From positions 456 through 38,755 of the forward strand of contig NZ_LMER01000015.1 of the NCBI RefSeq assembly GCF_001426435.1: 38,300 nt of DNA, in the 5' to 3' direction. Below are positions 1-6,007 of this stretch, piece after piece. A model generated the notes under the pieces. The model did not search any database. It saw only the letters and a list, made by a program, of their open reading frames with translations, and was not told where the DNA came from. How positions within the stretch are numbered: position 1 is the stretch's first letter; each line of letters opens with the position of its first letter. The position numbers and the translations under genes are program-made. This stretch comes from Angustibacter sp. Root456. Its GTDB lineage: Bacteria > Actinomycetota > Actinomycetes > Actinomycetales > Angustibacteraceae.

Positions 1-144
1 ATCTGGGACACCAACCCACCAGGCCCACCAGGCCCACCAGGCAGCAACCCACCAGACCCACCAGACCAGCCGCTACCGCCCCACCGCGCCAACGACCTCA
101 TCCACCGCCTCGTGCGGCAGTGGGTCGCACCCAGGCGCGAGTAG
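1..144 (+). CDS. C-terminal end of a truncated CDS, possibly an HNH/DUF222-type protein
   Basis: The first forward frame is open from the window edge to a TAG at 142-144, giving 47 residues. The start lies outside the window. The segment is a Pro/Gly-rich tail (repeated PPG and PPD units) followed by a basic end with HRANDLIHRL and WVAPRRE. Actinobacterial DUF222/13E12 HNH endonucleases often end in such a proline-rich tail after an aromatic-DT/H-PP segment, so this is a possible identity, but no catalytic residues are in view. The stop is four bases from the stop of the convergent xth fragment, the spacing of an undisturbed tail-to-tail gene pair. This suggests it lies in chromosomal DNA outside the island. 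Confidence 0.45.
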   Translation: MWDTNPPGPPGPPGSNPPDPPDQPLPPHRANDLIHRLVRQWVAPRRE

Positions 145-148
145 AGCC

Positions 149-310
149 CTACGCGACCAGGTGAACGTCGTAGTCGACCACCACCGCGGCGTGGTCGCTC
201 CACCGCTCGGCGTAGCTGTGCGCGCGCCCGGCCTCGGCTTTGACCGCTCGAGCGCCGAGAGCCGCCGTCGCCAGCTGGTAGTCGATCCGCCACCCCGCGT
301 CGTTGTCCAA
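149..310 (-). pseudogene. Displaced 3' fragment of an exonuclease III gene (xth)
   Basis: Read on the minus strand, these bases encode about 53 residues ending at TAG (149-151). They match the C-terminus of the intact Xth at 6008-6814: DNDAGWRIDYQLAT against DSDAGWRIDYQLAT, then SYAERWSDHA in both, with about 33 of 48 residues identical. The SDH catalytic triplet is kept. No start codon exists, homology stops at about 310, and the same frame meets a TAG just upstream, so it cannot be a gene. Codons are GC-rich at third positions, like the host core genes. I read it as the original 3' end of the host xth, cut off when the island entered. Confidence 0.8.
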
Positions 311-381
311 CGACCTCCGCTATCTCACCAAACGTCGACTACACGCTGACCTGCGTAAATGCGCGATTTGATCTTGATCAC

Positions 382-433
382 GGCGGCCGCGCAGCCCATG
401 CCAGGGGGTGTTACGGGCACACATGCGGCCGCC
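382..433. repeat. Inverted repeat in the left non-coding margin of the island
   Basis: Nine-base arms (382-390 and 425-433, GGCGGCCGC and its complement) flank a 34-base interval between the xth fragment and the first operator. Bases 311-502 hold no convincing gene. The interval is long for a terminator and there is no U-tract, so any function is unknown. Confidence 0.35.
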
Positions 434-502
434 CCACACCGACTCAAATCCTCAGGTCGCGTCGCCCCGAGCTCGCTCTTCCACACTTCCCGCCAAGAAC
501 AA

Positions 503-516
503 GAGACTATAGTCTC
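503..516. promoter_or_regulatory. C-box-like palindrome 1 overlapping the promoter of the 181 aa gene
   Basis: This is a perfect 14-bp palindrome, GAGACTATAGTCTC. Its core, GACTATAGTC, recurs at 1311-1320 and 5463-5472. The sequence TATAGT at 508-513 is a good -10 hexamer and lies across the dyad, and GTG (522) follows eight bases later, so the transcript is probably leaderless. A dimeric HTH protein bound here would cover the -10 and repress. Controller proteins of restriction-modification systems bind GACT/AGTC dyads (family knowledge). No good -35 is visible. Confidence 0.7.
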
Positions 517-521
517 GTTGG

Positions 522-1067
522 GTGAATAGGCGTCGCCGGAGGCCGGACCCAGCCGTGGAGGCCTTCCTGGCATGCCACCCAGCACCGGCCGCCCCCACTC
601 GCTGGGTCAGAGAGACCAAGGCTGACGGGCGTGACTACTGGGCGGCAGTGGACGCGCCGGTGGTCACCTTCGAAGAGGCCTGGGCGCGGTACCACCACTT
701 CATGGCCGAGGCCGTGCTCTGGATGATCCAGGAGGGGCGCTGGCCTGAGTGGAGTTGGGACGACGACTGCGTGGCGCTGCACGCGTCCGTCGACGACAGC
801 AGGGCCGGGACGGTGGCGGCGGAGAAGTTGTGGATCAGAAAGCTACTTCTGGGCGAGGCCCTCGAAGGACAGCACGTTGCGGACCCAGTCCCCCGTGTGT
901 TCGCGACGAGCGCGGATCTGGATAGAGCGCGGACACAGGCACTCCGATCGGACCTCGATCAAGAGATCCATCGCGCATGGAGTAGTTGGCGTCGAGCGGT
1001 CGAGGCAGTCCGTGACGGCGGTCTGGCAGCGCTTGCGGAGCTCGCCGAGGAGAACGACGGCGTCTAG
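522..1067 (+). CDS. Island protein A, 181 aa, unknown function, paralogue of the product at 5571-5846
   Basis: I do not recognise the family. The protein is soluble, with no signal peptide or membrane segment, an Arg-rich start and an acidic body. Residues ~49-140 align with the shorter island protein B. Shared features are TFE..W at the start of the match, MAE, PEWsWDDDC (PEWWWDEEC in B), a charged DD segment, L.W..LLL..E..EG.H, VRVF.T and a final AR..ALR. The motif with two Trp, an acidic cluster and Cys is the most distinctive. The GTG start follows a TATAGT -10 in palindrome 1 by eight bases, without a ribosome site, so translation is probably leaderless. It ends tail-to-tail with the next ORF, sharing the bases CTAG. 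An antitoxin-like, immunity or anti-repressor role is possible but is inference only. Confidence 0.7.
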   Translation: MNRRRRRPDPAVEAFLACHPAPAAPTRWVRETKADGRDYWAAVDAPVVTFEEAWARYHHFMAEAVLWMIQEGRWPEWSWDDDCVALHASVDDSRAGTVAAEKLWIRKLLLGEALEGQHVADPVPRVFATSADLDRARTQALRSDLDQEIHRAWSSWRRAVEAVRDGGLAALAELAEENDGV

Positions 1068-1252
1068 CCCTCGCCCTCCAAGTCCGCGGCCACATCGACA
1101 AAGGCCTGCCAGGCGTCCCGGAGCCGCTCCCGCTCCGCTACGGAGAGCCCGTCGCCGGCCGTCGTAAAAGCCACGTCTTCCGCGACGTCCGCGAGCGCCT
1201 CGGCAGCCCGCTGGTAGGGGGTTGACGGGTAGACCGAGTTGGCCCTACTCAT
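1064..1252 (-). CDS. Small helical protein of 62 aa, unknown function
   Basis: ATG at 1252, ending with a TAG inside the CTAG that also stops protein A. The sequence is Ala/Glu/Asp-rich and probably almost all helical (QRAAEALADVAEDVAF, then VAERERLRDAWQAFVDVAADLE). It is acidic and has no Cys, membrane segment or recognised domain. It lies on the same strand as the controller-like HTH gene 1407-1661, and palindrome 2 sits between them. A 19-codon leaderless-type ORF (1304-1245) overlaps its start by eight bases, so translation may be coupled. It could be a small partner protein of the island. Its size makes the call uncertain. Confidence 0.45.
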   Translation of the reverse strand: MSRANSVYPSTPYQRAAEALADVAEDVAFTTAGDGLSVAERERLRDAWQAFVDVAADLEGEG

Positions 1253-1304
1253 TGGCCGTCCTCATGTCCTGCCCCGCCCGCCGCATCGCCGAAGCCTCTG
1301 CCAC
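1245..1304 (-). CDS. Possible 19-codon leader ORF upstream of the 62 aa gene
   Basis: GTG at 1304 is seven bases past the minus-strand TATAGT of palindrome 2. That is almost the spacing seen for protein A (eight) and the same as the leader of protein B (seven). The frame runs 19 codons (MAEASAMRRAGQDM...) to TAG at 1245-1247 and overlaps the next ATG (1252). If the transcript is leaderless, this would be the first start translated, and it may deliver ribosomes to the 62 aa gene. The evidence is positional only. Confidence 0.3.
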   Translation of the reverse strand: MAEASAMRRAGQDMRTANE

Positions 1305-1309
1305 GGCAA

Positions 1310-1321
1310 TGACTATAGTCA
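1310..1321. promoter_or_regulatory. C-box-like palindrome 2
   Basis: A perfect 12-bp palindrome, TGACTATAGTCA, with the same GACTATAGTC core as the sites at 503-516 and 5450-5485. The minus-strand TATAGT (1317-1312) would serve as -10 for the small ORFs reading leftwards. The site lies between the first HTH gene and the 62 aa ORF. Confidence 0.65.
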
Positions 1322-1406
1322 CGCACGCTTACCGCTTTGCAACGATGCCTGCGCAGGCTTGGGAGCGGAGAACCCCTCCCGCTGGCTTGTCGTCAACCAG
1401 GGGCCG

Positions 1407-1661
1407 TCAGTCATCAGCGTCTAGAACGTCGGCCTCGACCCTCGCGACCACTTCCGCCATGGTTAAGCCCAGGGACCACGCCAGCCGTGCCGCCACCTCG
1501 AGGGTCATGCGGCGCTTGCCGGTCTCGATGAGCCCGATGCTGGTTCTGTGGAGCTCGGCCTCCTGGCCGAGCCGCTCCAGCGACCACCCTCGCGCCAGCC
1601 TGGCCTCTCGCAGTACCTGGGCTATACCCCTCGCGAAGTCTTCGTCACGACGGGTTGGCAC
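1407..1661 (-). CDS. XRE-type HTH regulator 1, controller (C) protein-like, 84 aa
   Basis: A single-domain helix-turn-helix protein. Helix 1 (VLREARLARGW), the SLERLG turn, the recognition segment LHRTSIGLIE..GKRR (residues ~37-51) and the VAARLAW helix are clear. Length and layout match C proteins of restriction-modification systems, and the SXX-like Cro/CI class is the alternative. It is about 68% identical to regulator 2 (5176-5424), with identical recognition helices, so both should read the same operators. The GTG start was chosen because both genes begin GTG, share TAGGTTCAA just upstream and have exactly 39 bases between TATAGT and the GTG. It has no partner nuclease gene directly downstream. 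It may cross-regulate the AIPR operon. Confidence 0.88.
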   Translation of the reverse strand: MPTRRDEDFARGIAQVLREARLARGWSLERLGQEAELHRTSIGLIETGKRRMTLEVAARLAWSLGLTMAEVVARVEADVLDADD

Positions 1662-1698
1662 ACGTTGAACCTAGGTGGCGGTGCGCGGACAATCCATG

Positions 1699-1711
1699 CC
1701 ACTATAATGTC
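1699..1711 (-). promoter_or_regulatory. Promoter with a degenerate C-box upstream of HTH regulator 1
   Basis: The minus strand reads GACATTATAGTGG. It contains TATAGT (1706-1701) at exactly the distance from the GTG that is seen for regulator 2, but only one half of the GACT/AGTC dyad is intact. It may be a weaker operator. Bases 1712-1912 show no gene. Confidence 0.45.
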
Positions 1712-1912
1712 GCTCGCAGAAAATCCGCCCTATTTGCCGGCACTGCTACCAGGCAGTTATGCGACCAGCTGATCTTGATTGACGTGGTCAGGATGCCATG
1801 CCGCAGCACCGCCACAGGCGACGATTCAGGGGGTGGAGGCGTTCCGTTCTGGTTCCGTCTGCCCCGTCAAGGACCCATACGTTCGCTCTTCGTTTGCCGG
1901 CTCGCCTGACGG

Positions 1913-3094
1913 TCATCCAGTCCTTGATGTAGGCGCTGCAGCAGTTGCCGTCCCCGAGCTTGGGCGCCGACGCGACCTAAATCGCAGGGACACCGCCCCT
2001 CCAAGGACGATCAGGCTGAGGTCACGCAATGCGTTTCCCACCTGCTGGCCATTCACGTTAGTGACGGCTATCGCAGCGTCCCAATCGGGGAGTGCCTGCT
2101 CGCTGGCCACGAACGTCAACGTATCCCCCCGGTTCACACCGACGCCTCTCACGATGCGTGGAGATGCTTGGTTCTTCTCACTCAGACCCCATGTTGGAAA
2201 CTCTACGACCGTTCCTTTCCGCATCGCGCCCTGCGCCTCCCGGGAAACATCGTCGAATGAAGCCCACGCTGAGTTTCCCGGCCCCTCCGACATACGAACG
2301 CCATACCCGGTCTCGTAGTCTCCTGTGCGGAAGAATGAGTTGGAAACCGGAACGCGGATCTTCTCGCCGTCCGCGGGACAAACGACGGTAGCTACGGGAC
2401 TGGGGAGATCCAGTATGTCCATGCGACAAGTCGGCGGAACCTCCGAAGGCACTGCCCCCACGACTGTCCATTCGACGTGCAGGTACCCAGCGATGGCCCT
2501 TAGCTCCAGGCTGCCGTCGGGTTGAACTCGGACCGACGGCGGGGCGGCAATGTCAACGTGCGACCACTTGGAGAGCTCTTTCCTTGGCACTCTGACACTA
2601 ATGACGGGAAGGGCGCTGCTATTTGGCAGGGTCCTCGCGCTGTCATGCAGCCCGAAGATCATGCTGCCGCTCAGGCCGACGAGGGCCCACGAAAACACGA
2701 CGAAGGCATCGGCGAGCCAACGGGAGATGATAATCAATGCAGCGATCGCGATCGCACTCAATCCCGTCTGCAGCATCAGTTGGGTAATCGGACGGAATCT
2801 CTCGTGCGGGTCCCACCACACCTGAGCCCAGAAAGAGATTGCCAGTCCGGCCATTGCGCCAAAGAATAGCGCGAGGAGGGCGCATACGATTGGCGAAGCC
2901 GCCCATAGCCGAGACGGCTGGTTATTGGCAACGCGCGGGCTGAGTGTTGAACGCTCTGTGGCTACAGGCTGCAGCGTCTTCGCGCTCGGGGCGCGGCCCC
3001 TGGGTGGGCCCGCTGGTGCGGTTGCCCGCCTGTGTCTCCGTTTGTGCCGATCCGGTTCATTGTCGGCGCGTCCCAGTGGCGGAGTCGATGGCAC
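1913..3094 (-). CDS. Island membrane protein with a ~200-residue outer domain, 393 aa
   Basis: I do not recognise the family. Residues 1-66 are Arg/Pro-rich and probably cytoplasmic. Three membrane segments follow at ~68-90 (IVCALLALFFGAMAGLAISF), ~106-124 and ~129-149. Residues ~150-355 are polar and beta-rich with two Cys and should lie outside the membrane. A weak fourth segment near 358-372 is followed by RFRSRRR, which fits a cytoplasmic tail by the positive-inside rule. The GTG start has only a weak GGA upstream, so a later start is possible. It stands alone on the minus strand, downstream of the AIPR gene, and codon use is less GC-biased than in the core genes. A role as membrane effector or phage-entry barrier is conceivable, but nothing in the sequence proves it. 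Confidence 0.7.
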   Translation of the reverse strand: MPSTPPLGRADNEPDRHKRRHRRATAPAGPPRGRAPSAKTLQPVATERSTLSPRVANNQPSRLWAASPIVCALLALFFGAMAGLAISFWAQVWWDPHERFRPITQLMLQTGLSAIAIAALIIISRWLADAFVVFSWALVGLSGSMIFGLHDSARTLPNSSALPVISVRVPRKELSKWSHVDIAAPPSVRVQPDGSLELRAIAGYLHVEWTVVGAVPSEVPPTCRMDILDLPSPVATVVCPADGEKIRVPVSNSFFRTGDYETGYGVRMSEGPGNSAWASFDDVSREAQGAMRKGTVVEFPTWGLSEKNQASPRIVRGVGVNRGDTLTFVASEQALPDWDAAIAVTNVNGQQVGNALRDLSLIVLGGAVSLRFRSRRRPSSGTATAAAPTSRTG

Positions 3095-3204
3095 ATCCGC
3101 AGGTTAGCGATACTCGAGGGACGTCGGTCGTATGCGCGAAGTCGCTTTGGCCGTGCGAGGGCCCCGAAGACGGGGGGGGCTGCACGAACGGCTGACAGTT
3201 GAGG

Positions 3205-3330
3205 TCAGGCGGCCTGGGCGGCGGTTGTGGTCATGATCAGCTCGTATTGACCGGGGTCGATCATCCGATGGCGGCCCGCCTTCGACGGCGGTGATACACC
3301 CTCCGAGCATGCAAAGGCAGCGAGACGACG
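3205..3330 (-). pseudogene. Possible gene remnant between the AIPR gene and the membrane protein gene
   Basis: A minus-strand frame without a convincing start reads ...GRHRMIDPGQYELIM followed by TTTAAQAA and stops at TGA (3205-3207). It has the composition of a real protein C-terminus and recalls the tail of some transposases, but I cannot assign it. The rest of 3095-3371 contains a run of eight G near 3172 and no other gene. Confidence 0.2.
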
Positions 3331-3371
3331 TCTTGACGACGAAGTGCTCTAAGGGCCACAGGATGCCCAGG

Positions 3372-5105
3372 TCACTTCATAGGCGCGATCCACCAACCCC
3401 TTCCCGCTCGCGTACCCCTCCGTGCCTTCGCGATCTGGGTCACATCGGACGTGAACGACTGCTGCTTCGTGAAGTCGCGGGTCAACTCGGAGCCGCCAGC
3501 AGCCTCTAGCACGACTTCGCCCGCCTGGCGGTAGAGGTCGCCGGCAGCATCGTCCGCCCACAGCACTCGGCTGAACGCCTCTGCTGCCTTCTCCTGCCTT
3601 CTGCTATTCATGGGACCCACCTGATCACCGAGTGCCAGATGCCTCACGGCATGCAGGACGTGGTAGCGGGCCGGCCGCAACGCTCGATCCAGGGACTGCG
3701 CCCTGAACAGCGATTCCAGCTTGTACAGCGCTAGTGCGCTCGCATAGTAGTTCTCGAGCTTGTGGTCATCATCGAAGACTCGCTTACCAACCTGGGTATA
3801 TAGCGTTGAATAGTACCGGGTGGCCCGATGTGCCTCATCGAGAAATACCGATGCGAAGGCCTTCACGAGCTGCGCACGTGTGATGATCTTATACCGAGGT
3901 ACGCCGGACATACCTGAATACTGCTGTGAGCGCCGCTCGTAGTACAACCGCCTCGAGTCCTCGAAAGTGGCGAAGTAGTCCTCGAGCTTCTTCTGGAAGG
4001 ACAGAAGTGCGTATAGGTCTTCCTTTGCAACCTTCGTCTGACTGTTGGTTGCTGCAGTGATCGTATTAGCGATTTCGTCACTTTGTGTGATCACCAGGCG
4101 CACTGGAACTGACACCTTATCCAATGAGTCTGCCAAGTTGAAGAGAATGTTGGACGTCTGACAGCCGTTCACGATCTGGAAATCTTCGAGCGTGAACTCA
4201 TTCGCAGTCGTGCGGAGTTGACGGCCGACGATCGTAATCCCGTTATTCAGGACGGCAAACCGATCCGCAGCCTCAATAATCGACCGCCGAATGCCATCGT
4301 TGACCTCGTTGCTCTCCCCTTGGAAGTCACGGACATTGTCTTCAAAGATTCCACGCCGAAGGTCGCCGGCCTCATCAGTGACGATGCGCAGGAACTGTGA
4401 GCCTGGCAGATAACCTAGGTAGGACTGATCGACACCGTCGATCCTTGGCAGTGTGACCTTATCGCGAAACTCGAAGCTAACGCTGACACTATTCTGGATA
4501 GCTCGATAGCGACGCTGAACATCGTCGGCCCCGACTGGCGTTACCGTTACATCGCGAAACAGCGATAGTTCTGCGAGCCGATCACGCGCGGCGTCACGGC
4601 GCAGCGAGGGTGTTCTGTCGTCCGCCCAGCGACCAGTTGTGACGTAGAAGAGATGACAGTCCGGATTGCGCTTCAACTTCGCGCCAAGCCCGAATAGGCG
4701 TTCTGCTATGTCCTTCGCCGGTCGGAGTCGCGGTGGAACGGAGTCCTCGGCGAAGAATAGGCGCACTTCTTCCCCGAAGTTCGCAATCTTCGCTCCGTCA
4801 AACTCGGGACTCGTCTTGGCTTGAATAAAGTAGAAGTCGGGTTCGACGTAGCCGTGGGTCTCTAGGATCGCCTCTAAATCATCGACCGTGGCCACGACTG
4901 TGCCACTGATTATCACGGCCACCGAGTCGATTCCGGGTGTGGAGTCGTCGCCGACGGAGACATCGTCCACTGCCAACGTGTCGTGCACTTTCGGCGAGAG
5001 GATCGAATAGGCAGCGAAGCGCTCAAACAGCCGGGCTTCGTCCATCCCAGCCAGATCCTCCGACTGGGCGTATTCAGCCACCAGCGACTTGGTGATCTTG
5101 TCCAC
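3372..5105 (-). CDS. AIPR-family protein (abortive infection/phage resistance), 577 aa
   Basis: The AIPR family (named after an abortive phage resistance locus) is recognised from GIDSVAVIISG, FYFIQAKTSPEFDG, VRDFQGESNEVNDGIR, FAVLNNGITIV and FQIVNGCQTSNILF. Counting from the upstream ATG at 5147, Asp74 and the Gln-Ala-Lys at 109-111 have the spacing of the Mrr-like D-x(n)-QxK variant of the PD-(D/E)xK nuclease core. This suggests a nuclease, which is inference. The start was set at GTG 5105 because AAAGGGGGA stands seven bases upstream. The ATG at 5147 adds 14 residues without a ribosome site. The HTH gene 5176-5424 lies 70 bases upstream on the same strand, so the two form an operon under the 36-bp palindrome. 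Codon use (ATA, AGG, TTG) is foreign compared with the core genes. Confidence 0.85.
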   Translation of the reverse strand: MDKITKSLVAEYAQSEDLAGMDEARLFERFAAYSILSPKVHDTLAVDDVSVGDDSTPGIDSVAVIISGTVVATVDDLEAILETHGYVEPDFYFIQAKTSPEFDGAKIANFGEEVRLFFAEDSVPPRLRPAKDIAERLFGLGAKLKRNPDCHLFYVTTGRWADDRTPSLRRDAARDRLAELSLFRDVTVTPVGADDVQRRYRAIQNSVSVSFEFRDKVTLPRIDGVDQSYLGYLPGSQFLRIVTDEAGDLRRGIFEDNVRDFQGESNEVNDGIRRSIIEAADRFAVLNNGITIVGRQLRTTANEFTLEDFQIVNGCQTSNILFNLADSLDKVSVPVRLVITQSDEIANTITAATNSQTKVAKEDLYALLSFQKKLEDYFATFEDSRRLYYERRSQQYSGMSGVPRYKIITRAQLVKAFASVFLDEAHRATRYYSTLYTQVGKRVFDDDHKLENYYASALALYKLESLFRAQSLDRALRPARYHVLHAVRHLALGDQVGPMNSRRQEKAAEAFSRVLWADDAAGDLYRQAGEVVLEAAGGSELTRDFTKQQSFTSDVTQIAKARRGTRAGRGWWIAPMK

Positions 5106-5175
5106 GCGAATGTCCCCCTTTGGACGTCCACACCGAGCCGCACGCATTTGCGGCGCTAAAGGAGACTAGCAACCT

Positions 5176-5424
5176 TCACCCGTGGAGCAGGCGGTCCTCT
5201 GCCGCGGCTACCACTTCGGACAGACTCATGTCGACGGCCCAGGCCAATCGAGCTGCCACGTCGAGCGTCATGCGACGCTTGCCACGCTCGATCAACCCGA
5301 TGCTGGTTCTGTGCAGACCTGCCTCGTCACCAAGGCGCTCGAGCGACCAACCGCGTGCGAGACGCGCCTCGCGAAGTACGTCGACTACAACCTTGGCGAA
5401 CTCCTCATCACGCCTTGGCTGCAC
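5176..5424 (-). CDS. XRE-type HTH regulator 2, controller (C) protein-like, 82 aa
   Basis: Paralogue of regulator 1 with 17 consecutive identical residues at positions 16-32 and an identical recognition helix (LHRTSIGLIE). It is a single HTH domain of the size of restriction-modification C proteins. The GTG start is 39 bases from the minus-strand TATAGT in the 36-bp palindrome, and TAGGTTCAA precedes the start as in regulator 1. It is the first gene of an operon with the AIPR gene, the C-then-R order of many controlled restriction systems, and is divergent from island protein B. Autorepression is likely because the palindrome covers its own -10. Activation at low level, as C proteins do, is also possible because no good -35 is visible. 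Confidence 0.9.
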   Translation of the reverse strand: MQPRRDEEFAKVVVDVLREARLARGWSLERLGDEAGLHRTSIGLIERGKRRMTLDVAARLAWAVDMSLSEVVAAAEDRLLHG

Positions 5425-5449
5425 CTATTGAACCTACGGACAAGGACGC

Positions 5450-5485
5450 GCGTCATCTACGAGACTATAGTCTCGTAGATGACGC
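5450..5485. promoter_or_regulatory. 36-bp perfect palindrome, divergent operator/promoter (C-box-like)
   Basis: The two 18-base arms are exact reverse complements with no spacer (dyad between 5467 and 5468). The core is GACTATAGTC, as at 503-516 and 1310-1321. TATAGT occurs on both strands across the dyad (5466-5471 forward, 5469-5464 reverse) and can serve as -10 for the HTH-AIPR operon to the left and the protein B transcript to the right. One bound dimer or tetramer would therefore control both directions. The stem is long enough to extrude as a cruciform. Confidence 0.8.
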
Positions 5486-5571
5486 CTACCCCGCCCGCCG
5501 ACGGCGGGCTCCCTCAACGTCGGCCCTCGACCGGACGTTCGAGCCGTGTTGGCAGCGGTTTGTTGAAGTGA
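5479..5571 (+). CDS. Possible 30-codon leader ORF, or frameshifted N-terminus, of protein B
   Basis: ATG at 5479 is seven bases past the forward TATAGT of the 36-bp palindrome, inside its right arm. The frame runs 30 codons (MTPTPPADGGLPQRR...) and ends at TGA 5569-5571, whose A starts the ATG of the next frame (TGATG). This is either a leader ORF with termination-reinitiation coupling, or the original N-terminus of protein B separated by a one-base frameshift. Confidence 0.35.
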   Translation: MTPTPPADGGLPQRRPSTGRSSRVGSGLLK

Positions 5572-5846
5572 TGGCAGAAGGCTGGCCCCAGGCCCTGGAG
5601 GGTCGTCGACTGCCGGAGTGGTGGTGGGATGAGGAGTGCAGCCTGGCGGCGGACGACAGCACAGGCGACGACTTCGACGGCCGGGAAGTGGCAGGGCTGC
5701 GTAAATGGATCTTGCTGCTCTTGACCGCGGAGCGGACCGAAGGACGGCACATCGGCCGGTCTGCGGTGCGAGTGTTCCCAACCGCTCGGTCTCTCGAGCA
5801 GGCTCGGGGCATGGCCCTTCGGTATGGCGTGGAGCAAGATCGATGA
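5571..5846 (+). CDS. Island protein B, 91 aa, unknown function, shortened paralogue of protein A
   Basis: It shares PEWWWDEEC, the DD-rich segment, LRKWILLLLTAERTEGRH, VRVFPTA and AR.MALR with protein A (522-1067) but lacks the C-terminal ~40 residues of A. Similarity to A begins upstream of this ATG (TFEPCW in B against TFEEAW in A), in a frame with no start codon between the palindrome and 5568. The gene may therefore be frameshifted near its start, or may be translated by coupling from the leader ORF at 5479. GTG 5568 is an alternative start. It is divergent from HTH regulator 2 across the 36-bp palindrome, the place a methyltransferase would occupy in a C-R/M arrangement. Function unknown. 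Bases 5847-6007 hold no gene, only a small inverted repeat at 5895-5912. Confidence 0.6.
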   Translation: MAEGWPQALEGRRLPEWWWDEECSLAADDSTGDDFDGREVAGLRKWILLLLTAERTEGRHIGRSAVRVFPTARSLEQARGMALRYGVEQDR

Positions 5847-6007
5847 GATTGCAGCCAGCTATGAGCGCCGAAGTACACCGTGGCTCCAGCGTTGACGTGC
5901 GCTAGTGCACGTGCCAGCCAAAGTCCTAATGGGTACGTTCGTCGTCAAACAACCACGTGCCACCACGCCGTTCCGACCATGCAGGCAGGCCAAAACACCA
6001 TCCGCCG

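Noticed and set aside
1-70. CCACCAGGC and CCACCAGAC repeats as a CRISPR or regulatory repeat
   Set aside because: They are contiguous, have no spacers, and translate as PPG/PPD units of a proline-rich protein tail.
161-349. A forward open frame over the xth fragment
   Set aside because: The minus strand has clear protein similarity to Xth. The forward frame is only its GC-rich shadow.
325-782. Two minus-strand open frames over the first operator and protein A
   Set aside because: They cross the palindrome and promoter and lie antisense to protein A, whose paralogue supports the forward strand. They lack ribosome sites.
1222-1772. Forward frames over HTH regulator 1
   Set aside because: They are antisense to a gene with an unmistakable HTH domain and a close paralogue.
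5434-5878. Minus-strand frames over protein B
   Set aside because: Similarity between A and B, including PEW-x-W-D motifs, supports the forward strand only.
311-6000. An integrase, transposase or insertion sequence driving the island
   Set aside because: No frame shows recombinase motifs, and no pair of terminal inverted repeats with target duplication was found. The possible transposase-like tail at 3205 is too short to count.
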